From DATHSY01 sp046729855 (GTDB lineage Bacteria; Actinomycetota; UBA4738; HRBIN12): 55,050 nucleotides of DNA. Positions 1 through 9,041 of this stretch are shown here, piece after piece; position 1 is the stretch's first letter; every line of letters begins with the position of its first letter. The stretch spans positions 1 to 55,050 of the forward strand of contig JBKPHM010000107.1 in the NCBI GenBank assembly GCA_046729855.1, written 5' to 3'. Both the position numbers and the translations under genes were made by a program. The notes under the pieces were generated by a model. That model made no database searches. It worked only from the letters and a program-made list of their open reading frames with translations, and was not told the DNA's origin.

Positions 1-614
1 GCCGGCTCGACGATGATCGACGTGAGCGGAAGCAGCGTGTTGTCGACCAGGAAGTCCACGGCATCGCCGGCGGCGCTCGAGAGCACCGCGACCGGCGGTC
101 CGATCACCCAGTACGCGAGGATCGCGAGGATCGCCCCGAGGATCCCGGCCGAGAAGGTTCCCACGAGCATCTCGAACCCGGTCCGAACCCGATGCATCAC
201 CGCCTGGTCGAACTGCTTGATCAGCCAGCCGCCCAGCGGGCCCATGATCATCGCGCCGAGGAACATCGGAGTTTGGACCAGTTCGCCCCCGACCTCCGTC
301 CCGACGAACCCACCGATCGCGACGCCCGCGGTGGCGATCGCCCCCACGACGGCGCCGCGCTGTCCGTGGACCATGCGTCCGCCCGTGTAGCCGATCAGGA
401 TGGGCAGCAGGAAGAAGATCATCGGGCTGACCAGCTGGGCGAGATCCTCGTTGGGGATCCATCCGGTCGGGATGAAGAAAGCAGTGATGAGTCCCCAGGC
501 GAGGAACGCGCCGATGTTGGGGATCACCATCCCGGCGAGGAACCCACCGAACCGCTGGATGCTCGCCCGCCATCCTCCGGTCGCCGCCGTCGGCACCGGC
601 ATCGCCATGGACAT
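1..614 (-). CDS. mtlA: PTS mannitol-type permease, EIIC part (3' end outside window)
   Basis: Membrane-spanning EIIC of a phosphoenolpyruvate-dependent sugar phosphotransferase system, expected to import and phosphorylate mannitol. About 204 residues are visible and the frame is still open at base 1. The translation carries EIIC-Mtl hallmarks in order: an N-terminal stretch with GMVIPNIGAFLAWG, then FIPTGWIPNE, then IGYTGGRMVHGQRGAVVGAIAT, then MFLGAMIMGPLGGW, and VDNTLLPLTSI near the edge. Three in-frame ATGs lie at 614, 608 and 602; 614 is preferred because GGGAGGGAGCG precedes it directly. It lies 91 bp downstream of the DeoR-type regulator on the same strand, the usual pairing for a regulated PTS operon. 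Whether EIIB/EIIA domains follow cannot be seen. Sugar specificity is inferred from family resemblance. Confidence 0.85.
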   Translation of the reverse strand, partial: MSMAMPVPTAATGGWRASIQRFGGFLAGMVIPNIGAFLAWGLITAFFIPTGWIPNEDLAQLVSPMIFFLLPILIGYTGGRMVHGQRGAVVGAIATAGVAIGGFVGTEVGGELVQTPMFLGAMIMGPLGGWLIKQFDQAVMHRVRTGFEMLVGTFSAGILGAILAILAYWVIGPPVAVLSSAAGDAVDFLVDNTLLPLTSIIVEP

Positions 615-705
615 CGCTCCCTCCCTTCAGCGTTCCATCAACATGCCCGCGACCAGCACAGCGTCCCGGCCGCGGCGTGGAACCCCTCGGCTTCCGATCA
701 CCTCC

Positions 706-1464
706 TCACGCGAGCACGACCTCGATCCCCGCTTCCTCGAGGCCACGCCGGCCGGCATCGGGTAGACCCCGATCGCTGATCAAGACGTCGAAGCCGTCGA
801 TCGGGGCGAACCGGACGGCGGCCTCCTGATCGAGCTTCGAGTGGTCGGCGAGGACCACCGTCTGGGCGGCGGCGCGGCAGATCGCTCGCTTCACGGCGGC
901 CTCGGCTGGATCCGGCGTCGAGAGCCCGCGCTCCGCGCTGAACCCGTTCGTCCCAACGAACGCGACGTCGACGCGGAGCTCGGCGAGCTGTCGGAGGGCC
1001 CACTCGTCCACGTTGGCGAGCGTCCGCGTCCGGAGCCGTCCCCCGATCACGTAGGGCCGGAGACTCCGTCGGGTGGCCAGCTCGAGCGCGACGGCCACCG
1101 AGTGCGTGAAGACCGTGAGCTCGCGATCTGGGAAAATCCGGGCGAGCGCGAGCGTCGACGTCCCCGCGTCCACCAACACCGATCCCTGCTCGGGGACGAA
1201 CGCCGCGGCGGCCTCGGCGATCGCCTCCTTCTCGGCCGCCATCGTCTCGGCCTTCTCCGCAACCGCAGGCTCCGAACGGAACCGGCTGATCGAGATCGCG
1301 CCGCCGTGGACCCGCCGGAGGACGCGTCGTTGCTCGAGCTCCGTCAGGTCTCGCCGGATCGTCTCGGCGGTCACCCCGAACCGGCTGGCGAGCTCCGCGA
1401 CGTCGCCGCGGCCGTCTCGGTCGACGAGCGTAGCGATCTCCTGCCGTCGCTCCACCGCGTACAC
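706..1464 (-). CDS. DeoR/GlpR-family transcriptional regulator
   Basis: 252-residue repressor-type protein. The N-terminal winged helix (RRQEIATLVDR, then RFGVTAETIRRDLTELE, then LRRVHGGA) is the classical DeoR HTH. The C-terminal sugar-phosphate-sensing domain has VDAGTSTLALA, FVGTNGFSAERG and VVLADHSKLD, all diagnostic of the family. It probably controls the PTS gene downstream and responds to a sugar phosphate. The GTG at 1464 is chosen over an in-frame TTG at 1467 because GGAGG lies 5-6 bases before it. An upstream sigma70 promoter is annotated separately. The effector is unknown. Confidence 0.9.
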   Translation of the reverse strand: MYAVERRQEIATLVDRDGRGDVAELASRFGVTAETIRRDLTELEQRRVLRRVHGGAISISRFRSEPAVAEKAETMAAEKEAIAEAAAAFVPEQGSVLVDAGTSTLALARIFPDRELTVFTHSVAVALELATRRSLRPYVIGGRLRTRTLANVDEWALRQLAELRVDVAFVGTNGFSAERGLSTPDPAEAAVKRAICRAAAQTVVLADHSKLDQEAAVRFAPIDGFDVLISDRGLPDAGRRGLEEAGIEVVLA

Positions 1465-1493
1465 CAAGCCCTCCGGCGTTGCGTTCGCGTTTA

Positions 1494-1522
1494 GTTATGC
1501 CCGTTTTGTTCCGATTTGTCAA
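1494..1522 (-). promoter_or_regulatory. sigma70-type promoter of the DeoR-mtlA unit
   Basis: On the minus strand TTGACA (1517-1522) is followed after exactly 17 bp by CATAAC (1494-1499), 30 bp upstream of the GTG start of the DeoR gene. The -35 is a perfect consensus. The local sequence is markedly AT-richer than the surroundings. Confidence 0.65.
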
Positions 1523-2026
1523 CTCGAAGCCAACAGAACGGACCGACTTCCACACCGACCGGACGGCCAGGCGTCCGATCGGTTCCGGTGCGTCGAGCGC
1601 AGAAACTCCGATTCGGGCCTGACCAGGGGATTCCGAGCGCTCGGCTTGACAGACGTCCTGCTACTCGGACCAAATCACATCGGTGCCATTCGCTCCGGAG
1701 AAACGTTTAGAAAGCGGTGTTCTCAGGAGCCGCAACGGGAAGGACAAGCCGCGAGAACGCCCTGCTCAGCGCTAGTGTCGGAGTTTTATGCACCCTTCAC
1801 GTAACGACACGTTTATTTCGATCGCCTGCGCTGCGCCGGTAAGTTCTACAGCGACGTGTACGAGGTTCTTGCGGCGAACACGGCCTAAAGATCCTTTGGG
1901 CTGTTGGTTCGAGTCCGTCGATGAGTTTCAGGGCGGCGTTCGCCGCGCATCCCGTTCAACGTGGCCTGGACGACCGGGCCGCACTACCAGAGCATCTCGC
2001 AGTACGTCCCCCAGCCAGGCCACCGG
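1523..2026. other. Intergenic region without recognised gene
   Basis: About 500 bp between the DeoR promoter and the 3' end of the FGE gene. No open frame here shows a recognisable motif or a ribosome binding site. Short AT-rich patches near 1500-1530, 1700-1720 and 1775-1820 may hold further promoter elements, but nothing specific can be called. Confidence 0.5.
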
Positions 2027-2956
2027 TCAGGCGGCGTCCGCCGCACAGCGGAACCCAATGTTGCCCGTCGAGGAGTTCGGCGTGTTAGAGGTCCTCGCAG
2101 CCACGCGATAACGACTGCAGTACGACTCGTGACAGAGGTACGAACCACCCCGGATCACCCGAGCGTCGCGTCGCGCGCTGCGGGGTCCGAACACGTCAGC
2201 GCACCACTCCCAGACGTTGCCGACGACGTTGTGCAGACCGAACCCGTTCGGCGGGAATGCGTGGACCGGCGCGGTGCCCAGGTACCCGTCATCGAGGATG
2301 TTCACGGTAGGGAAGGTCCCCTGCCAGACGTTGCACATGTGCCGTCCGCCGGGCGTGAGCTCATCGCCCCAGGGGAAGCGCGCTTGGCTGAGCCCACCCC
2401 GCGCGGCGTACTCCCATTCGGCCTCGGTGGGCAGGCGCAGCCCGGACCACGCCGCGTACGCCGACGCGTCGTTCCACGTCACGTGGACGACGGGGTGATC
2501 CATCACGTCCTGGATGTTCGAACCATGTCCCGTCGGGTGATGCCAGTCGGCGCCGGCGACCTCCCGCCACCAGGTCGCCTCGGCCACGGCCGGAGTGTCG
2601 GGGAACGCCTCCGGCAACAGCCCGACGAACACGAACGACGAGCCGAAGCGCTCGGCCTCCGTCAGGTAGCCCGACGCTTCGACGAACGCCGCGAAGCGCT
2701 CGTTGGACACGGCGTAGAGGTCGATCGCGAACGGGCGGATCGCAACCTCGCGGACGGGACCCTCGCCATCTTCGGGGAACACGGCCTCGTCGGTGCCCAT
2801 CAGGAAGGTGCCGCCCGGTAGGGACACCATCGTTTCCCGCCTGCCGTCCGCGATCCGACGCGCGGCGGGAACCGGCGTGGCGGGGGGAGCCGCCCGGTCG
2901 GCGAGCCGTTCGGTGGCGCAGCAACGGGGCGTGGGAGAGCCGCGGTCAACCCCCAT
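2027..2956 (-). CDS. Formylglycine-generating enzyme (sulfatase maturase, SUMF1/FGE family)
   Basis: 309-residue copper-type FGE that oxidises the Cys of a sulfatase CxPSR motif to C-alpha-formylglycine. Family blocks are present in order: GGTFLMGTD, the HPVVHVTWNDASAYAAW block, LRLPTEAEWEYAARGG, FPWGDELTPGG, NVWEWCADVF, and the C-terminal RGGSYLCHESYCSRYR segment. The last carries both active-site cysteines (about Cys275 and Cys280, equivalent to human Cys336 and Cys341). The start is placed at ATG 2956, which overlaps the last 11 bases of the sulfatase gene, implying translational coupling; the open frame extends further upstream without a better start. Its substrate is almost certainly the adjacent sulfatase. 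Confidence 0.92.
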   Translation of the reverse strand: MGVDRGSPTPRCCATERLADRAAPPATPVPAARRIADGRRETMVSLPGGTFLMGTDEAVFPEDGEGPVREVAIRPFAIDLYAVSNERFAAFVEASGYLTEAERFGSSFVFVGLLPEAFPDTPAVAEATWWREVAGADWHHPTGHGSNIQDVMDHPVVHVTWNDASAYAAWSGLRLPTEAEWEYAARGGLSQARFPWGDELTPGGRHMCNVWQGTFPTVNILDDGYLGTAPVHAFPPNGFGLHNVVGNVWEWCADVFGPRSARRDARVIRGGSYLCHESYCSRYRVAARTSNTPNSSTGNIGFRCAADAA

Positions 2957-4550
2957 CTGCGTCCCCCGCGGTTGCGCTGGCGTCGGGGTCGTCACCTCGA
3001 GTCCGCAGCGTCGTCCCGGTGAATGCCGCCCAGAAGTCGTGCCCACGGACGTACCGATCGGGTGAATCATCGGCAGGGCGGTGGTCCCAGGACGTCGGGC
3101 GGCCCCGCGAAAGGGCTTCGAATACCAGCCTGCGTCGCCGCTGGCTCGCCAGGACGTCGGCGTGCAGGCGCCGAAGGTCCCACCGGAACGTGATCTCGTC
3201 GCGGAAGCTCTTCACCACTGCGGCGGCATCGTCGTCGCCGGCGATGTTTTGGACCTCGTCCCGGTCCGACGACAGGTCGTAGAGCTGATCCGGGTCCACC
3301 GGAGAGTGGACGAACTTGTGCAGACCCCGTCGGATCATCACGACGGGCGCGATGGCTCCTTCCGCGAGGTACTCACCCACGACCTCAGAGGGCCCGCCCT
3401 CCTGACCTCGAAGGAGCGGCACCAGGCTGGTCCCGTCGAGCGCGTCCTCCGACGCGAACGTCGCTCCCGTCGCGATCTCGACCAGCGTGGGGAGCAGGTC
3501 GACAAGCGAGACGGGCCGGGAAAGTCGTCGGGCTGCGAACCGCGTCGGTGCGTGCAGGATAAGGGGGACGCGCGCCGACGGCTCGAAGAAGCTCATCTTG
3601 TACCAGAGCCCCCGCTCGCCGAGCATCTCGCCGTGGTCGGCCGTGACGACCACGACGGTGTCACGCCGAAGCGCGGTCGCATCGAGGGCCGCGAGCACCT
3701 GCCCGATCCGTTCGTCGACGTAGCTCACCGCGGCGTAATAGGCGAGCCGGGCCGTGCGGACCGTCTCGTCGGCGATCTCGTCGGCGTCGTCGCCGCACAT
3801 GTGCCGGATGCGCCGGCTGTGCGGATCCAGGTCTTCGAGCGGGATCCGCGGCACGGCGGGGAGGTCGATCCGTCGGCCGTCGTACCGCCGCCAGTACCGC
3901 TCCGGGATCTCCCAGGGATCGTGCGGATGCGTGAAGGACACGACCAGGAAGAAAGGCCGACGCGCAGCGTTTCGCGCCAGGTCGTTGATCCTGCGGACGG
4001 ATCGGAAGACCACCTCGTCGTCGAAGTCCGTCTGAAGGGTCACCTCGGCCGTCCCCGGACGGAGCACACTGCGCATGTCGTGGTACCAGGGCAGCCGCTC
4101 CGCTGGCGGCCGGTCCCAGTCGGGCGTCCAGTCGAGGCCCGCAGGGTAGAAGTCCGTGGTCAGGCGCTCCTCGAACCCGTGGAGCTGGTCGGGTCCGATG
4201 AAGTGCATCTTCCCGACGAGGCACGTGTCGTAGCCGCGAGCACGAAGGTGGTGCGCGATCGTCGGGACCGAGGAGGAGAGCTCCGCCGCGTTGTCGTACA
4301 CGCCGACCCGTGACGGGAGACGCGCGGTCATCATCGACGCGCGAGAGGGCGCACACAGGGGCGAGTTGCAGTATGCGTTCTCGAAGACCACGCCCTCGCG
4401 ACCGAGCCGGCTAAGGGTCGGCGCGTCGACGGGCACGTTGCCGTAGGCCGGAACGGCGTGGGCTCCGAGCTGATCGGCCATCACGAGGACGACGTTTGGC
4501 GCTGCCGCCTCGTCCGCCAGGGGTGGCGCCTCCGGAGCGATCCCGCCCAT
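2946..4550 (-). CDS. betC: Type I sulfatase, choline-sulfatase-like
   Basis: 534-residue arylsulfatase-superfamily enzyme. The modification motif C-A-P-S-R is at residues 66-70, so Cys66 would become formylglycine. MADQL near the N-terminus supplies metal-binding Asp, and VVTADHGEMLGERG supplies the later metal ligands. The C-terminus has the pattern WDLRRLHADVLASQRRRR, then SWDHRP and YVRGHDFW, which resembles the C-terminal module of choline-sulfatases (BetC, usually about 500 residues). Likely reaction: choline-O-sulfate to choline plus sulfate, probably in the cytoplasm because no signal peptide is visible. It lies 9 bp after the S9 peptidase stop and overlaps the FGE start. Substrate assignment is inference; another sulfate ester is possible. 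Confidence 0.8.
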   Translation of the reverse strand: MGGIAPEAPPLADEAAAPNVVLVMADQLGAHAVPAYGNVPVDAPTLSRLGREGVVFENAYCNSPLCAPSRASMMTARLPSRVGVYDNAAELSSSVPTIAHHLRARGYDTCLVGKMHFIGPDQLHGFEERLTTDFYPAGLDWTPDWDRPPAERLPWYHDMRSVLRPGTAEVTLQTDFDDEVVFRSVRRINDLARNAARRPFFLVVSFTHPHDPWEIPERYWRRYDGRRIDLPAVPRIPLEDLDPHSRRIRHMCGDDADEIADETVRTARLAYYAAVSYVDERIGQVLAALDATALRRDTVVVVTADHGEMLGERGLWYKMSFFEPSARVPLILHAPTRFAARRLSRPVSLVDLLPTLVEIATGATFASEDALDGTSLVPLLRGQEGGPSEVVGEYLAEGAIAPVVMIRRGLHKFVHSPVDPDQLYDLSSDRDEVQNIAGDDDAAAVVKSFRDEITFRWDLRRLHADVLASQRRRRLVFEALSRGRPTSWDHRPADDSPDRYVRGHDFWAAFTGTTLRTRGDDPDASATAGDADGG

Positions 4551-4559
4551 GCTCGTCGG

Positions 4560-6500
4560 TCAGTCGCCCCTCAGGTGACGATCGAACCAGTCCAGGATGA
4601 TCTCCGCTCGTTGGACGCGGTGGATCGGGGAGCCGGAACGGGACAGCTCGTGGCTCTCGTTCGGGAACCGCACCAGCTCGACCTCCTTTCCGAGCAGCCG
4701 AAGGACCGTGAAGAGCTGCTCCGCGTTGCCCACCGGGCAGCGCAGGTCGTCTTCGGAGTGGACGATCAGCAGCGGCGTGGTGATCTCGCTCGCGTACGTG
4801 ACGGGAGATATCGCGAGATGCGCCTCCGGCGCTTCGAACCACAAAGCTCCGACCTCGCCGTGCAGCATCCATCCGAGGTCGGACGATCCGCCCTCGAGGA
4901 TGAAGTCGTTGACGGCGCGCTCCGAGCACGCGGCGCGGAACCGGTCGGTGTGCCCGACGATCCACGAGGTCATGAAGCCCCCGTAGGAGCCACCCATCAC
5001 GCCGAGGCGCTCGGGATCGACGAACGGGAAGCGACGCACGGCCTCGTCCACGACGGCCATCAGGTCCTCGTAGTCCACGCTGCCCCAGCCGGGGCCGTCG
5101 GCGACCGGCCCGCGGATCGCTCGACCCCACGACTCGGCATAGCCCGACGAACCTCGGGGGTTCGCGTAAAGCACCGCGTACCCGGCGCCGGCCTCGATCT
5201 GGAACTCGTCAAAGAAGCGGTTCCCGTACTGCGCGAACGGTCCGCCGTGGACGTTCAGGATCGTCGGGTACCGCTCCCCGTCGACAAAGCCGACGGGCCC
5301 CAGGATCCAGGCCTCGACCTCCGCGCCGTCGGGCGAGACGGCGACGAACCGCTCGGGTTCCGCCAGCTCCCGGCTCCCCGCGAACGCGGCCCCGACATCG
5401 GTGAGCCGACGCCGGCCGATGGCGAGCTCCGGGAGCGCCGTCGACCCGGTCGGCGCGTGGGCGACGACACCGGCTGCCACGTCGTACCCGGCGAGACACA
5501 CGTCGCCGCCCTCGACCACCTCCGGCTTCCCCGAGCCGTCGGCGGGCACGCGGTACAGCGGCGTGTTGCCGTGGTCCTCGACCACGAACAAGAGGTCTTC
5601 CCCGTCCCAGATCGGTTCCCGGAGCAGCGGCCACGGCATGCAGTTCCGGTCGAGCGCCTCGCTCAGCACCAGCCGTTCGCGCGTGACCACGTCGATCACC
5701 GCGACCTGGCCGTGGCGCGGATCGTCGAAGATCCCGGGCGAAACGAGGTACGCGATCCGCGACCCATCGGGCGACCATGAGGGGCGCTCGACGGTGCCAT
5801 CCGTCACCGTCAGCTTCTCGGGCGATCCACCGTCCGCCGCGACCACGTACACGTCTCGCGCAGCGCTCCGATCCCAGTCGTCCTCACGGGCGGACGCGAA
5901 CGCGATGCTGGCGCCGTCCGGCGACCAACAGGGATCGGCGTCCTCGAAGTCGCCGTCGGTGAGCTGCTCCGGCGACCCCGATCCGTCCGCGGCGACCGTG
6001 AAGATGTGCTGTCGACGGTCCCCGGTCCATCCGATGTCGTCGAGCTTGAACTGAAGCCGTGTGAAGCGGCGGGGCGGGCGCCGGGCCGCGTCCTCCTCGG
6101 AGGCGGGGTCGGGCGCGCGAGCGGCGAACGCGATGCGCTCGCCGTTCGGCGACCAGGCGGGCGCGGTGACGTCCTCCTTCAGGTCGGTCAGCTTCCGCGG
6201 TTCGCCGCCGCCGACCGCGATCGTGTACAGCTGCGCGTGATCACCCTCCCGGCTCGACGTGAATGCGAGGTATCGCCCGTCGGGCGACCAGCGCGGTGCG
6301 GTGTCGCGCTTAGACCCCGAGGTGAACGGTCGAGGCGGTGACGACCCGTCCGCGGCCGCGAGCCAGATGGCGCTCCGGTTCTCGTTCTCGTTGCGATCGA
6401 GGGACCAGACCACGTAGGCGATCGTGGATCCGTCGGGAGACGCGCGAGGGTCGGACACGCCAGTGAGCTCGAAGATGTCATCGGGCACCATCTCGGCCAT
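4560..6500 (-). CDS. S9-family serine peptidase (acylaminoacyl-peptidase-like)
   Basis: 646-residue two-domain prolyl-oligopeptidase-clan enzyme. The N-terminal 390 residues contain repeated WSPDG-type beta-propeller blades. The C-terminal alpha/beta-hydrolase has the nucleophile motif GGSYGGF (Ser about 505), HSEDDLRCP (Asp about 585) and NESHELSR (His about 617). The start at 6500 is supported by GGAGG six bases upstream; a longer open frame reaching 6677 has no such support. No signal peptide. It is the first gene of the peptidase-sulfatase-FGE run. Its link to sulfatase biology is unclear; it may release amino acids from blocked peptides. Confidence 0.9.
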   Translation of the reverse strand: MAEMVPDDIFELTGVSDPRASPDGSTIAYVVWSLDRNENENRSAIWLAAADGSSPPRPFTSGSKRDTAPRWSPDGRYLAFTSSREGDHAQLYTIAVGGGEPRKLTDLKEDVTAPAWSPNGERIAFAARAPDPASEEDAARRPPRRFTRLQFKLDDIGWTGDRRQHIFTVAADGSGSPEQLTDGDFEDADPCWSPDGASIAFASAREDDWDRSAARDVYVVAADGGSPEKLTVTDGTVERPSWSPDGSRIAYLVSPGIFDDPRHGQVAVIDVVTRERLVLSEALDRNCMPWPLLREPIWDGEDLLFVVEDHGNTPLYRVPADGSGKPEVVEGGDVCLAGYDVAAGVVAHAPTGSTALPELAIGRRRLTDVGAAFAGSRELAEPERFVAVSPDGAEVEAWILGPVGFVDGERYPTILNVHGGPFAQYGNRFFDEFQIEAGAGYAVLYANPRGSSGYAESWGRAIRGPVADGPGWGSVDYEDLMAVVDEAVRRFPFVDPERLGVMGGSYGGFMTSWIVGHTDRFRAACSERAVNDFILEGGSSDLGWMLHGEVGALWFEAPEAHLAISPVTYASEITTPLLIVHSEDDLRCPVGNAEQLFTVLRLLGKEVELVRFPNESHELSRSGSPIHRVQRAEIILDWFDRHLRGD

Positions 6501-6615
6501 CCATGCCTCCTGATCGTTTCGCCGGTCGTAACGGGTGTGCGGGCGCCCGGCGGGAACACATCCTAGGAGCGGCGGCCGTCGACGGCAGACGATCCCATCG
6601 GTCGCATCGCTCGGT

Positions 6616-6644
6616 TTGACCGTCTCCGCGCTTCGTCCTACGAT
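6616..6644 (+). promoter_or_regulatory. sigma70-type promoter of the GntR/ABC/carnitine unit
   Basis: TTGACC (6616-6621), a 17-bp spacer, and TACGAT (6639-6644) lie 27 bp before the chosen GntR start. The element sits in the divergent gap between the S9 peptidase gene and the GntR gene. Confidence 0.55.
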
Positions 6645-6671
6645 CGGGCGATCCGACGAATGAGGGACCGG

Positions 6672-7376
6672 ATGCATGAGGCGTGGTCCCTACCGCGCGT
6701 GGAGGGGGTCTCGGCGACCGAGGCGGTGCGGCGCTCGCTCCGCGAGGCGATCGTCGACGGCAGGATCCCGGCCGGGGCACAGCTCCGCGAGTCGCTCCTC
6801 TCCGAGATGCTCGGAACCAGTCGCGGCACGGTTCGGGAGGCGATCCGTCACCTGGTCGAAGAGGGGATCGTGGAGTACCGCCTCCATCGCGGCGCGTTCG
6901 TGCGTTCGAGGATCCTGGCGGACGACCTCGACGTGTACGTGGCGCGCGAGGCGATCGAGGTCTGGGCGGCCGCGACGCTCGTCGCGCGGGACGAACCTGC
7001 CGACCTATCGCAGCTGCTCTCGGCCGTCGTGACGATGCGAACCAAGGGAGCGCGCCGTGCGAGGCCGACCGAGGAGACGATCGCCGCCGATCTGCGCTTC
7101 CATCACGAGCTGGTCCGCTTGGCCGGGAGCCCACGCCTGACGCGGGTGCACGAGACGCTCGTGGCGGAGACCCGGATGCTGCTTCGGCATCATCCTCCGT
7201 ATCCGTGGGGGAGGTACGCCGCCGATCACCAGGTGATCGTCGACGCGCTCCGCCGCGGCGATCCACGGACGCCACAGCTGGTGGCCGATCACCTCCGGCT
7301 GTCGGCGCGCCTGCTGAGCCGCGAGATGGACGGGGATGGACGACGCGCGAGGGCGGCCGTGCGAGCATCGCCGTAG
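6672..7376 (+). CDS. GntR-family regulator, FadR-type (FCD domain)
   Basis: 234-residue transcription factor. The N-terminal winged helix has LREAIVDGRIPAGAQLRE, then LGTSRGTVREAIRHL and the wing RLHRGAFVR. The all-helical C-terminal FCD domain includes DLRFHHELVRLAGSPRL and HQVIVDALRRGD, which supply the His/Asp residues that usually bind metal and a carboxylate effector. ATG 6672 is preferred over ATG 6660 because GAGGGA precedes it. It heads the ABC-transporter/carnitine cluster, so it probably represses that cluster and is released by a carboxylic acid such as carnitine or a breakdown product. This is inference from position. Confidence 0.88.
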   Translation: MHEAWSLPRVEGVSATEAVRRSLREAIVDGRIPAGAQLRESLLSEMLGTSRGTVREAIRHLVEEGIVEYRLHRGAFVRSRILADDLDVYVAREAIEVWAAATLVARDEPADLSQLLSAVVTMRTKGARRARPTEETIAADLRFHHELVRLAGSPRLTRVHETLVAETRMLLRHHPPYPWGRYAADHQVIVDALRRGDPRTPQLVADHLRLSARLLSREMDGDGRRARAAVRASP

Positions 7377-7424
7377 CGCTCCGCGCCGGAAGGGGCCGTT
7401 GTCCCGAATCGGGAGGGAGGAACG

Positions 7425-9041
7425 ATGGAGAGGAAGCCGAACCGGGTCCTCGACAGAGGGCCGACGTTCACGAGACGGGACGTGCTGCGCGGTGCCGGCT
7501 ACCTCGCCGGGGGACTCGTCCTGGCCGGACCGCTCGCCGCGTGCGGCGGTGACGACGGCACGAGCGCCTCGCCCACCGGACCGGCGGCCGTGGGCAGTCC
7601 GAAGCGAGGGGGCGACTTCCGCATCGGCGTCACCGGCGGCGGGTCGAGCGACATCATCGACGGACAGAACATCGTCACGAAGCCGGACCAGGCTCGCCTG
7701 GTCGCCGGCTTCGAGACGCTCCTGACGTACGACTCGGACTACAACCTCACGACCGACGGGCTCGCCGAGGACGTTACGCAGGATGCACCCGATCAGTGGA
7801 CGATCCGGATCCGCGAGGGGATCGAGTTCCACGACGGCAAGACGCTGACCGCCGACGACGTCGTCTACTCGTTCCAGCGCATCCTCGACCCGGAGGAAGG
7901 GCTGTTCGGGAACGCCGGACTCGCATCGATCGATCCGAACACCATCGAGAAGATGGACGACCGCGCGGTGCGGCTCCACCTCACCCAGGCGGACTCGACG
8001 ATCGGCGATCAGCTGGGGCAGTATTACAACGGGATCGTCCCCGAGGGCTACACGCGCAGGGGCGAGCAGATCGGAACAGGCCCCTACCGGCTGGAGAGCT
8101 TCACGCCCGGTCAGCAGAGCGTGCACGTCCGGTTCGAGAACTACTGGCGGTCGGGCGAGCCTTATTTCGAACAGGTGACGGTGATCGACTTCCCCGACCC
8201 ATCCGCGCAGGTGAACGCCCTCCTATCGGGCGAGCTCGACGCGATCACGGACATCCCGTTCGCGCAGATCGAGGTCGCGCGTGCGCAGGGGTTCGAGATC
8301 CTGGAGTCGGAGGGTGGCGGCTGGCTGCCGATCTGCATGGCGATCGACCTCGAGCCGTTCACGGACGTGCGGGTCCGGCAGGCGTTCCGTCTGATGGCGG
8401 ATCGCGAGGCGATCGTGCAGCAGGTGTTGTCCGGGCACGGGCGCGTGGCCAACGACCTCTATTCACCGTTCGATCCGTGCTACGCGTCGGATCTTCCGCA
8501 GCGAGAGCAGGACTTCGATCAGGCGAGGGCGCTGCTGAAGGAGGCCGGGAAGGAGGGCCTGGAGGTCGACCTGCACACGACGCCGGGCGCTGCCGGGATG
8601 GTCGACGAGGCGAAGGTCTTCGCCGAGCAGTGCAAGGGGGCAGGCGTCAAGGTCAGCGTGAAGGTGGACCAGAACTACTACGGCGACCAGTACCTGAAGC
8701 TGCCGTTCTCCGTCGACTTCTGGGGAACGCGGAACTACCTCCCCCAAGTGGCGAACGGCAGCATCCCGACGGCGCCGTATAACGAGACGCACTGGCCTCC
8801 GAAGGACTCCAACTACATCGAACTCTATGGGCAAGCGCTTGCCGAGGTGGACGAGGCGCAGCGGTGCGAGCTCGTCCACGAGATGCAGGTGCTCGAGTAC
8901 CAGCAGGGCGGGTACATCATCCCGTTCTTCAACAATCTGGTCGACTCGTTTGCCGCGAACGTGCGAGGTTTCAAAGCGGGGAGGGGGACGCTGAACCTCG
9001 ACGCCTTCGGCCATGGATTCCGGACGATCTGGTTCGACTAG
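7425..9041 (+). CDS. ABC transporter substrate-binding lipoprotein, family 5
   Basis: 538-residue solute-binding protein of the oligopeptide/nickel/quaternary-amine group. The N-terminus has a twin-arginine motif (TRRDVLRGAG), a hydrophobic segment, and a lipobox ending in LAAC about residue 42, so it is probably Tat-exported and lipid-anchored. Family blocks include LAEDVTQD, then IREGIEFHDGKTLTADDVVYSF and the GTGPYRLESFTPGQ block. It starts 48 bp after the GntR gene and overlaps the first permease gene by 29 bp. With BKACE and carnitine dehydrogenase downstream, the ligand may be carnitine or a related trimethylammonium compound instead of a peptide. Ligand identity is inference. Confidence 0.88.
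   Translation: MERKPNRVLDRGPTFTRRDVLRGAGYLAGGLVLAGPLAACGGDDGTSASPTGPAAVGSPKRGGDFRIGVTGGGSSDIIDGQNIVTKPDQARLVAGFETLLTYDSDYNLTTDGLAEDVTQDAPDQWTIRIREGIEFHDGKTLTADDVVYSFQRILDPEEGLFGNAGLASIDPNTIEKMDDRAVRLHLTQADSTIGDQLGQYYNGIVPEGYTRRGEQIGTGPYRLESFTPGQQSVHVRFENYWRSGEPYFEQVTVIDFPDPSAQVNALLSGELDAITDIPFAQIEVARAQGFEILESEGGGWLPICMAIDLEPFTDVRVRQAFRLMADREAIVQQVLSGHGRVANDLYSPFDPCYASDLPQREQDFDQARALLKEAGKEGLEVDLHTTPGAAGMVDEAKVFAEQCKGAGVKVSVKVDQNYYGDQYLKLPFSVDFWGTRNYLPQVANGSIPTAPYNETHWPPKDSNYIELYGQALAEVDEAQRCELVHEMQVLEYQQGGYIIPFFNNLVDSFAANVRGFKAGRGTLNLDAFGHGFRTIWFD

Noticed and set aside
615..705. 24-codon ORF between the DeoR gene and mtlA
   Set aside because: GTG start overlaps its own ribosome binding site and the product has no recognisable feature.
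1880..1925. tRNA-like GGTTCGAGTCC stretch upstream of the FGE 3' end
   Set aside because: The T-stem does not pair well and no acceptor or anticodon arm is present.
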